DNA of 64,000 bases from Stictocephala bisonia (taxonomy: Eukaryota; Arthropoda; Insecta; Hemiptera; Membracidae), in NCBI GenBank assembly GCA_035578905.1, contig JAQJVL010000058.1, positions 1,937,697-2,001,696 on the forward strand, written 5' to 3'. The notes under the pieces were generated by a model, which ran no database searches, was not told where the DNA came from, and was given only the letters and a program-made list of their open reading frames with translations. A program made the translations under genes and the position numbers. Below, piece after piece: positions 30,001 through 42,000 of the stretch (positions are counted from its first letter, which is position 1; every line of letters starts with the position of its first letter).

Positions 30001-33000
30001 TTACAATAAAAATGTTGGGTTTTCTATGTATGAAATACACTTTTTTCAACAAATAATGTTCAATAACTGTCCTCAATAACGGAAGAAATAATATCCATAT
30101 AATAATTGAGTTGTGTGCTAGTGCACCAAAACACAATTATTTCATAGTTTTAAATTTCCCCACTAAAAATAAATATAAATTATTTAAACAGTTATTTAGT
30201 TTTAAGATACCTGGTTCTTGTCTATCTCCCCGTCTTGAAGTTCGGCTTCTCCTTGCTCTTGAAATGTAATGATAATCAATGCAACAAATATATTCACAAA
30301 GAAGAAAGGGAAGACCACAAAGTACACAATATAAAAAATGGACATTTCTATACGAAAGTTTTGAATTGGACCCATGTCTTCATAAGTTGCAGCCATAGAG
30401 TTTTGTAGCACCCTAAAAACGAAAATTTTATTAGAAACTAGGTTTTAATTTTTCGTCAACAAAATACAAACAGTCAAATAAGATAGTGGCAATAAACCAA
30501 TGACTATAGAAACAAAGAGACGGACCAAGGCTATGCATTTGCTGAAGAGCAAACCTTTGCTGCTATCTAACGGTGATTGGTCTCAAATAAGCACTTAGTC
30601 ACTCTTAGTTTATTTCAAGCTCAGCTAATAGTCACATAAGCGTATGCTGAGAAAAGGAAGGCTGCCTGTGAAAACCGAACAAGAACTAATTTAATAGAAC
30701 CGGAAAACCGACATCACAAGACCCATCTGAGCGGACAGTCTTTTGTTTCTATTGTCAATGAAAGTAATGACATATTACTAACCGTCAACCGACTTGTTAA
30801 CAAAATTTGAATAGAAGTAAGTACTTATATTATTCAAATGTATTAAAATCTTCATATTTTTTGTACCTATGTTATTGCTTTTTATTGTTACTTTTGCTCT
30901 CATTTTTTTATATGTTTGTTGACTAAATAATATTTTATCCTTGTTAATTATTCATAGTTTATGTCATATATATGTATTTTTCTCTTTTATTGTTGGCGTG
31001 ATTTTTTATTTATATGTTCTTATTTATTAGTATTTCTTTATAAGTGAATTTATCATTTAAAACTTAAATGTTTATTGTCATATGGATGTTCCTTTATTCT
31101 GTTAATTGTACGTTTGCAGACCTTGGAAAGTTTTCTATTGGCTCAAGGCCAACTATATATTAATGATAGTTTAATATCTTTAACTGCTTTATATAATTGG
31201 ATGTAAACCTGTATTAAAACATGAAAATAAATGAATAAAAACTCATTTTTAAGGTGATACGAGGGTTGTCTCAAAAGTAAGTTACACTATTTTATTAAAA
31301 GTATAAAAAACATCAGAAAATATTTTAAATGATATATTTTGAAAAGTACAAGTTAACCTTATTTTTCTACATAATTTCCATGATTTTCTAAACATTTTTG
31401 GTAACGTGGTAACAGTTTTTTCAGTCCCTCATCATACCATTCTGCCGCCATATTGCTTAGCCAACTCTCAACCTCTTCTTTCAGCTCATCGTCATTTGCG
31501 AAGCGCCGACCTCCAAGATGTTGTTTGAGGTGTGGGAAAAGATGAAAGTCACTTGGTGCAAGGTCGGGGGAGTAAGGTGGATGTCCAAAAACATCCCATC
31601 GAAAATCTGTGAGCAGGTCTTGGGTCTGACGAGCAGCATGTGGGCGAGCGTTGTCATGGAACAAAAAAACTTTTTTCGTCAACTTTCCTCTTCTTTTGTT
31701 CTGGATTGCTCTTCTCAGTTGTTCCAAAAGTTCACAATACCGTGCTGCTGTTATTGTAGTCCCACGAGGAAGGTAGTCGATCAATAACACACCTTTGTTG
31801 TCCCAAAAAACTGTCGCCATGATTTTTCCAGCGGATTCCACAACTTTCGCTTTTTTTGGTGTTGGTTCGTCCTTTCCTTTCCATACCATACTCTGTCTTT
31901 TCGATTCAGGCGTCCAATGATGGATCCAGGTCTCATCCCCAGTCACTATTCAATCGAATAAATTGTCTCCTTCATCATCGAAAAATTGTTGAAATTGCAA
32001 AGCAGCATCAACTCTCTGCTCTTTGTGCTGTTCTGTGAGAAGGCGTGGAACCCACCTTGCACACACTTTTGACAGATGAAGATCATCAGAAATAATCCTG
32101 TGGAGTGATGCACGGCTTATTTCCACATTAGAAGGCAGTTGACAAAGGATTTCGTCATGAGTCAGGCGCCGATCGGTGTCAATGACCTTTCTGACATCTT
32201 CAACAACAGTTGCCGCGCGAGAAGTGGAGGGGCGGCCGCTTCGTTGTTCATCATGCAGTGTTGTCCGTCCTTCAATGAATGATTGACGCCAACGAGATAC
32301 CATTGGCCTTGACATCACACCTTCACCATAAACACTACACAACTCATGATGAATTTCAGTAGCAGTTTTATTTTTTGCTGTTAAAAAACGAATAATAGCG
32401 CGAATTTCACAATCGGCGGTAGGAACAAGTGGTGTCTCCATATTGCCTGTAGTCTGACTGGCCGATCGATCGACGCACGCGCATAGGAATTTTACAGTGC
32501 TGCCACTACGCCCAGACGCAAATACTCCGCGACTCCCAGACTTCTGGCACCAACAGAACGGCTTTAAAAAAATAGTGTAACTTACTTTTGAGACGACCCT
32601 CGTAATAGAACATTTCTAATCAATTACAAACAAATATTGACCATAATTTAGTTTGATTTTTTATCAATACAGTAAACTCATGTTCCAACATGAATTTTAT
32701 AGAAAGAATATAACCAATTCTCAGGTCAATCGCATGTATAAACAAACTACATACCTTTCATAGTTATTATAAAGGCCAAAATCCAATTACATTTATTCAC
32801 ACTGTTAATTGTACCTTTATCTGAATTTGGTTTTACTTGTGATCAGTAGTGAAACCAGGAAGTACCTATGAGGAGGGTCCAAGATACTGGGGGGTATGGA
32901 ATACCCTTTTATAATGAAAGAGGGGTCCGAGGATCTTCCCTAGAAAAATTTGGAAATGTTCGTCCCAGTACTGCGTTTTCAAGCTATTAAGTGCTTTTTT

Positions 33001-36000
33001 ACACTATGAATTCAATTATTATTCGTTTAATCTTAAGTTCTGGTGACGAAGTCAACGCTAATTAATTTTTCAACAATGACAACAAACATAATGAAAATGG
33101 ACCATGTACTTTGTGTACATGGTAAATGGTGATTGCTTGGCCTGCACGTTGTTTGTTTATCATGGCTATGCTGGAGACATTTGAACCTGTGCGAGTCCAT
33201 GTATAAGCAGTAATAGTTGACGTTAGAAATGATTTTTATAAGGTTTTTAGTACATTTTAGACTATTGATCAGCTGATATATAGATCCAAAATACTAATTA
33301 ATATATTATGTTCACTAAGAACAATAACAAAATAACACAAAAGACTTAATTACTGTTATAAGTAAATATAAATACAATATTAATGTCTGTAAAGAAATTT
33401 TAGTTTTATATTGGTAGGAAGAGGATATAATCTACTTTATGGGGTGGGGGTTCTGATCTTGGGTAACCCAAACGAGGTTACGCCACTGCTTGTCACTTTA
33501 TGGGGTGGGGGTTCTGATCTTGGGTAACCCAAACGAGGTTACGCCACTGCTTGTCACTTTATGTGGTGGGGGTTCTGATCTTGGGTAACCCAAACGAGGT
33601 TACGCCACTGCTTGTCACTTTATGGGGTGGGGGTTCTGATCTTGGGTAACCCAAACGAGGTTACGCCACTGCTTGTCACTTTATGGGGTGGGGGTTCTGA
33701 TCCTAGGTAACCCAAACGAGGTTACGCCACTGCTTGTCACTTTATGGGGTGGGGGGTTCTGATCCTAGGTAACCCAAACGAGGTTACGCCACTGCTTGTC
33801 ACTTTATGGGGTGGGGGTTCTGATCCTAGGTAACCCAAACGAGGTTACGCCACTGCTTGTCACTTTATGGGGTGGGGGTTCTGATCTTGGGTAACCCAAA
33901 CGAGGTTACGCCACTGCTTGTCACTTTATGGAGTGGGGGTTCTGATCTTGGGTAACCCAAACGAGGTTACGCCACTGCTTGTCACTTTATGGGGTGGGGG
34001 TTCTGATCTTGGGTAACCCAAACGAGGTTACGCCACTGCTTGTCACTTTATGGGGTGGGGGTTCTGATCTTGGGTAACCCAAACGAGGTTACGCCACTGC
34101 TTGTCACTTTATGGGGTGGGGGTTCTGATCTTGGGTAACCCAAACGAGGTTACGCCACTGCTTGTCACTTTATGTGGTGGGGGTTCTGATCTTGGGTAAC
34201 CCAAACGAGGTTACGCCACTGCTTGTCACTTTATGGGGTGGGGGTTCTGATCTTGGGTAACCCAAACGAGGTTACGCCACTGCTTGTCACTTTATGGGGT
34301 GGGGGTTCTGATCTTGGGTAACCCAAACGAGGTTACGCCACTGCTTGTCACTTTATGTGGTGGGGGTTCTGATCTTGGGTAACCCAAACGAGGTTACGCC
34401 ACTGCTTGTCACTTTATGGGGTGGGGGTTCTGATCTTGGGTAACCCAAACGAGGTTACGCCACTGCTTGTCACTTTATCTGAGAAATGAGTAAATTGGAA
34501 AAATTAGAGCAGCAATGTACGGAAAATAAAAGATATAACAATATTAAACACTACTAAACATTGTGAATACTATTCAGCATAGAACCACGCTTTTTCATTC
34601 CAACAGAAAATTATCGTACAGCGCACAATTACATTCTGTCATTGCTTGATAGAATATTGTATTATAAGTGGAGCAGGGAGCCATATTTTCCCTTTCCCAA
34701 CATAAAATTACCATTAAATAGTTCATTATGTTTACAAACCAATGGAGCAGTAGATCACACATACACACTCTTTCTCATACAAAATTGTACTCATAATTTT
34801 GGGAATAAAGTAGTGCATCATACGCAATCTGCTTCCAAACAATTATTTTTTAATCACACCAACATAACATACCATCTCACAAATTATTGACTTCAGAACC
34901 AAGTAAAACACCTTTAATAAAGGAAGTTGTTATAACACAATAATGTTCATAATCATAATTTTTAAGGTGAAAACTAACAAAATTGAAACTTACTGAGGCC
35001 AGCCCTCTCCAGTTTGTACAGCAAATAAAGTTAACATGGCTGCCGCTACGTTATCATAATGAAAACATCGTGGCTTCCATTCTCTCAGTTCTGCTTTTGG
35101 CAGTGTTTTACCATCTTCAAACACAAAATACATTCCTCTGAAAAAGAAAATAAATAGATGAGAAAACTATAACAGCTGTTCTCATTGAAGGGTTAATGAT
35201 TAAAAGGCCAGTTTGATAGAAACTAAATTAAAAAAAACTTAATTAAAAAGAAAATTACCCCTATTAAGCTGGTCAACAATTCTGTAATTGTAATTAAATA
35301 CATTATTCAAACATTTATTTATGTAATAAATACATATTTTAAAATACTAATATTTCCATGATAAAACAACATTAAAAAACTCTCCAGTTGACGAAACGAG
35401 AAGTTGCATGTGTGTTGTCCGCAAAAGTAGAGCTTGTCTCTTATGGGTTAAATGTTAGTATTTGTTTGCATGTGTGTGTGTTTATACAAAAGACGACTTT
35501 TCACCACACAAGAAGTGATGTAGAGGAATGCATCTTGATATAAGTTTAATAACTTGATAACAAAACCTTGAGTTTTTTACCATTAATAGTTCCAACCAAT
35601 AGCTGACCACTTGGCAGAACCCAGGTAATTTAAAATATTTTATTGACATTATCATTGATTTAAAAAATCAAATCAGGTCCTAAATAATGCATTGTTACTT
35701 AAATAAGATGTTTTTCTAGTTATTGGTATCTAAACCTGGAAGTTTGGCACATAAAGATCAAGTTGACTCACTATTTAAAGAAAATATATACTTACTGGCA
35801 CTCGTATTCAGTTGACTTGCTTTCATCTGTACAGAAAAAAAATTTTCCATTGAAGAGTTGGACGGCGATAACTGCAAAGATGAATTGGAATAGAATGTAA
35901 ACAATGAGGATGTTGATGACATTTTTCAAAGAGTTAACTACACAATCGAACACCGCTTTTAACTTCGGCACTCGTTTAATTGTTTTGAGCGGTCTAAGAA

Positions 36001-39000
36001 CACGCAGCACTCTTAAGGATTTGATTGTCGACAGGTTCTGACCCGCATTACTGCCACTGAAAACAAAAAGAGAAACGTGTATGAAAACAAAATATGTATG
36101 AAAATATAGTAACTTGTCTTTATTTATTATTTACTCATTTAATTAACAAATTTGCTGCAGCGGTGCATGGTGTCCCGTAATGCAGGGTACTGAGTTGCCT
36201 TACCCGGTTCGGTTCCAGTCCACATGCTTACATATTAAATTAGAAACTGGACTCATTAATTTTTGTTTTATTTTATTCGTTTAATTTTTTGTAACACTGC
36301 CACATTACTTGCAACGTGGCAGTGCAATTTCCAAGTCTATGAATTGTTTATGTATTGTACTCATTTTGCGGAAATAAATTCTTATTCTTCTTATTCTTAT
36401 TCTTATTCTTATATTTCAACATGTTGACATGTAAAATTGATTCATGTGCAATACATACAATATTTTTAGTTTATATATTAGGCATTTACAATATTTAATC
36501 CATTCAACCCACCAGTTCATTCCATTCCAGTCTATTTATTCATCATCAGAAACCCCGTAGTAAAATAATTTAATTCTCCCATTATGACTTCAAACTGTAA
36601 CCCTGCAGTCATCTGATTCACTAGTACTCATATTCTGTTCAAAAGAAATCCCTCGCGAGGATTGCTATGTTATAAATAACCTAAATTTTTACACTATAAA
36701 CATATACACCATTTACACATATACAGTACCTACATACTATACACAGAAAAAAAATGCCATGCCAAAACTATCAGAATGAAATATTGTTTACAGAGTACTG
36801 ACTATGCTACTGGAGATCTTTAGTTTCTCGTGCAATGCTGGGCTCATACTGACACAAAATGGTTGCCATTGTTGAATGAGAAATCATTCAGCCTAAGCGC
36901 AATAACCACCATGACATAGATCTACGTCAACAGTAGAGAATGTGTTAACTATACAATGATTAGTTATTGTAAAACTATTAAATTGAACAACATATATAAA
37001 ATAATATTCCAGGTTAGTTTTAAGAGTGTGCTGGTATTTTTAATCATTATAAATTCATTAAGAAATATGTTAAGAGGGAATGTCTTTCTTCTGAAGGTTA
37101 TTACAGTACAACCTTGATTATCTGGCCTAATGTGGCAGCAGGTCAAGCCAGATAAAAAGATGAAATGAAAATTGCTTTACTTATTGAGGCAAAGTTAGGA
37201 CCATTTGCCTCATAAGTCACAACAAACTTGGTTTTCTACAAAAAACAGATTAATGACTCAAATTGGATGCATGGTGAATTTTGATGAGACGATCACGGCT
37301 ACATATTATCACAATCTTGTGTCTCATAAGTAGGGGTGTGCGAGTACTCGAAACTTCGAGTATTTGATAGAGTATTTTACTACTCGAACTCGGCTGGAAG
37401 CTTCCGAAACTACTCGAAATTCGATCGAGTAGTTGTATTTCATGAAATATCAGATTTACACCTTAATTTAGATTTAAGAGTAAACAGTTTTGTAAGTTAT
37501 GAATAAAAAATGTGTGCTTCCTTGTCTTTTATTTTACTGTCAGTTCTCTTCATACGTTATGAGCAATACGCCTAAGAATAGGTAGTACACGACAACAGTC
37601 AAATGAACTAGTCAACGTAGTGAACGAGTTCGTTCATTATGATTTGAACTAGTTCAATTCAAAGTAAACAACAGAACTGGGAAGGTAGCGATCACGGTAA
37701 ATAGTTACCATAGCGATCACACATGTTGGTTGTCCAAGTCTACTAGTCACTTGTAACCTAACCTAAAATAGCGTGAATAAGAAGTGCTGGTTAGTGTCTT
37801 AATGACCCAAGAAAGGGGACGAGAGATCCAGTTCAAGATGCTCAAAAAGACCTGTTACCGATACAAATCTAATGGTCTGTACACCGTGGAAATTATGCAT
37901 ATTTTCGTTCATTTCAATAATATCGCTCGATCAAAAGGGCCCCAAGAACGGGTCACTTTTCAGGCGAAAGTCCATCTTGGTTGTGGTATACATACGTGCA
38001 AGGAACCGTTCAGCTCCTTTTTGGAACTGAAATTATTCTATATTTCTCGCAAGTCGATTGAGGTCTATTTTGTTTTTTAATCTGAGCAGGGAATCGTCCA
38101 ATGATTTAACGCAAGGAAATACCGTATCATATCATATAAAATATGGTAATGGCGTTCTAGCTGCGTGTGACACAACACTATTGATTTATTTTCTGACAAA
38201 TAAAAAAATACATGTAGGCCCTATATATATATATCCGTGGTGAACATCTATTAATTATTATTCCGTAAACACCTTAGATCGCCAAAACTGTATGTAACAT
38301 TTGCGCATACGATATTTTTTCAGTCAAATTGCTGAACGGTTTTCTGACTAGGTTAGACAATAACAAAGTTGGAGTGTAAAAGGTGGTAAAGTACGATAAT
38401 TTTGATTCGTAAACTCACTGAACGGTTCCCTGTTCACATTGACGTCGATATCGATGTAAACTGTAAAACAATCACCAATCAACCCAAGTGAGGGAGAAAC
38501 ATGTTGGAAGACCTTTTCTAAACAAAATACGACGAATTTAGAGATTCGGAAAATAATTTTTATTGAACCAAAGCTTTATCAAATATCTCGTTTTTATTCA
38601 TAAGTTTATAATTTAGCCGCCCACAATTTTACTGTATCACTATTTGGCACTTAGGTGATATTTTAGACTGCATCTCGTTGCCAATATTGGTTAGACCTAT
38701 TATATTAGCTGACTATGTCTATGGTTTTCATTAGATTACGCCAGGTTTTCATGAATTTCTCGTTATGAAATAATTATTTATCTGTTGTTCAGTGTAGACT
38801 CATGTATCGAAGTAGTTTCAAGTTGCACACATTTCATTACCGATCATAATTTAAAAAATAATTCATCCTAAGCAACTTTAAAATTTATTTTTAGCAATCA
38901 AATCAAAATCACTTTATTTCCACACAGTACAAAATAAAATAAACATATATAAAGAAAATACAAAATATACCTCACAAACCAAGTATTCAAGCAAAATATC

Positions 39001-42000
39001 ACTTTTTTCCATAATTTACAATATCATAAAAAAAGATAGATAACTAAAATAACCACTCAAAATTATAACACAATGTAAAATAATTCAGTCTTATCAATGG
39101 CTATTTTAGAAACTTAATCCGAAAGTAGAGAAATAACTAAATTAATATAAATAAATAAATTAATACAAATAAATATTTTGCTTGATTATAAAAATGACAT
39201 TTATGAAGGGAAATGAGCCTACATGGGCGCTAAAGGCCTGTGCGTAGGCTCGAGTTGTTGTTTTTTCTTTTTTTAGTTGAATTTAAGTATTAAATATATC
39301 CTGTGAAATTACAAAGTGCAATTTATAAAACTAATATGTTAATTTGGAATAAACTGTTTATGTGATATTATATTAAATACTGAATTCAAAACTAAAATTG
39401 ACAGTAAAGCTGTTTAGTTATTATTATCAATCGATTGAACTACAGTTTTTGTCATCCATATTTTCAAATTTGGTTATATAATTCACAGCTTATTTCCCAT
39501 TAGTTGTAACCAAGTTATTACTGAATTAAATACCTACAGAATACAGATCCACTCTTCTTGGCGTGTACACAATCAATTATTTGTTGAGAGGAGGTAATTC
39601 TGATAGCAAATGACTGCACTTGGCGATGATGCCTGAATTTTAGCATCAGTTTTGTTGGATGCAGCTTTTCCCAATAAGCTTTGCTACGTTTTCGCGGTAC
39701 ACTATGAACTGAACCACTAGATAAACATATCGATCGGCCAGCTGTGAAACAGTATAATTGGCTTGCATAGAAAATCTGGTCTGTGATATGAGTGAACAGA
39801 TGAAATCTTTATAATCCACGTTGTTTCAATTAATAATATACTTTCTTAGTTTCTTACATCATATTAGTTATGAAAAAAGGAAAAAGTTTAAACAAAACAA
39901 TGCCACATAAAAATATCGGAAGGCAGGAAATAAAAAGTTTTATTTGTCAAATGTTACAATTACAAACAACAAATCAAAATTATTGTGTTCAGTTTAGATG
40001 TATATATTTACGAAACAGGCTAAACATAACATAGGATTAGGATAGTGTCTGCCTTTTACAGTTGTCTTGAGTGAACAGGAAATCCTTCTGTAAATACTCG
40101 ATACTCGAAAAAAATTCCAACTACTCGACTTGAACTCAAAAATCACTACTCGCACACCCCTACATAAGACATACGTTTTAAATAAAACTGTGTTTTACTC
40201 ATTTAAAAACTGAAAATAATTGAAAGTGTGATTTTGGAACGCATAAATCAAGTAATTACACAGTGCTTAGCCACAGTGCTATAAATAAACTGGCAAACCT
40301 TAACAAAATAATTGAAAGAATATTGGATGGTAAGTCAAAAAGGTTAAAAGCAAAATGATAAGGGTAGTTGAGACTTTTTTAACGGTCCCTGATTCATTTT
40401 TACAGTTTTAAATAAACTGGCAGATAAAACTATCTTTATAAATACTTGGCAAACACAAGAAATGGCAGGAGGGTGGGGAGATAAGTAAAGTCGTTAACAC
40501 ATGTGTGATGAGAGGAGTAACATCATCACATGACATGAATTAGATGACTTTAGAACGAGACATGTAGAGTATAAAGAGAGGTAGGTTTTTCAAGCAAAAA
40601 AATAATAATTTAGATTTCAGACAATTCTTACAAGCAAGTAGTAAGGCAAAATATGTTGTTCTGATACAAAATTTATGATGTCTGACTCTTTGCAAAAGAT
40701 TGGCAAACTAAGGAGAGGTGATTATGAGAAGTAACAGAATATAATTGTCACAGAATGTTGAGGTTCTCGTAAATCTTGGGGAGGAGCTATACTGGTTTGT
40801 TAAAAAAAAGTACACAGAAACAACAGTGATGAGTGGTGACATTTATGCCCTTAAGGATATACAATATTACTACAGTCGGTTTCAAAATATTATGTACTCG
40901 AGTTTAAACCTCTGCTATATAATGGTAAACAAAATTATAAAATGACGATATTTTACTTTTTTACAAGAACCCACTTATGGATCACTAGAAAAGTTTTTTA
41001 CTTATCAAAGTTACTTATGACAGTTCAAGTGTTATGATATAGTCATTATTACGGATTGAATGCTTGAAATAGAATCCCATATTTTTGGTGGCTTTCTTGG
41101 GACAAAACGGCTACCACAATACCACCAGGCACATACAGTATGGCAACACTTTAAAACTCAAGTTTTAACTCACCAAACCAGGTTAGCCACGGGCATTAAT
41201 TACGCTTCAGCACATATTGTTGTTGATTATATATTTATAAATCAATATAAATTCAGAGGATATTATCATGTTAATCCAAAACATAAATTTGTAGTCTATT
41301 TTTCAATCAGATATTTATTAGCCAAATTTGAAGGTTGTGCGATTGTAAGGGTTTGCAATAATTACAAGAACATTTTTCCATCAAAGTAAAAGTTCTAGGA
41401 ATTAAGCACTAAAAAATGTTCTATTAAAAACTAAACTCTTAAAACATATTCTGCTGTATATGCTTGATGGAATTGTTTTGGTTTTAAAGAGAAAGTCATT
41501 TTTTAACTTTAACTTAACCGGCGAAAGCGCTATTGTTAAAAATTAAAATTTGTGGAATTTATTAAAAAATGACTTTCTCTTTAAAATCTTAAAACATAGT
41601 TAACATTTAAATTTTCTAACCTTTCGAGTTTTATATTTAAAAAATTTCAAAGTGGAACTTTGTTTAAAAAGTACTAAAAATCAGTGTTTTTATTTTACTT
41701 TGAACCACAATGAAAAATATTTAATACTAAAATAAAAATTTCAATTTACACGGCGAGATGCAGAATTAAATAAGCTGAAAATTGGTGTATCATTTTTAGA
41801 AATTGAATAAATATTGGGTTTATAGCAGAGGTTCAAACTCGAGTACATTGCATTTTGAAACCAACAGTAGTTTCATAAATACAATAAACTTATGTCCAAT
41901 ATCTAATAACTATGAATTCCCGATGCAGGCATCTCTAAAAAAACTGTTAATTGAAGTAATAGGTAGGTTCTCATTAATTACAAATTGAAAGTGGAATTGT

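Larger units (their letters stand above)
21261..30210. other. Intron interval where the IVS1 exon is expected but not seen
   Basis: The exons on either side are in phase 0. In the family about 55 residues belong between them: the rest of the III-IV linker and the IVS1 helix ending in LMMK. Both strands were read for this exon by eye and nothing acceptable was found. The interval contains a LINE 3' end, a pogo element, a short ATAC repeat, decayed coding text near 27240-27540 and a noisy tandem duplication. Confidence 0.7.
29270..30860. repeat. Tandem duplication, intact copy (contains the IIIS6 exon)
   Basis: This is the partner of 27670-29050. It contains the intact IIIS6 exon at 30211-30412 and the well preserved MITE at 30504-30753. 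It reads as clean sequence, unlike the first copy. Confidence 0.75.

Noticed and set aside
29897..30136. Open frames on both strands next to the IIIS6 exon
   Set aside because: The sequence is AT-rich intron, not in phase with the exon, and part of the duplicated block.
31518..31787. Plus-strand open frames within the mariner
   Set aside because: They are antisense shadows of the transposase.
33435..34478. CRISPR-like appearance of regular repeats
   Set aside because: The units are contiguous with no unique spacers, and the context is an animal intron.
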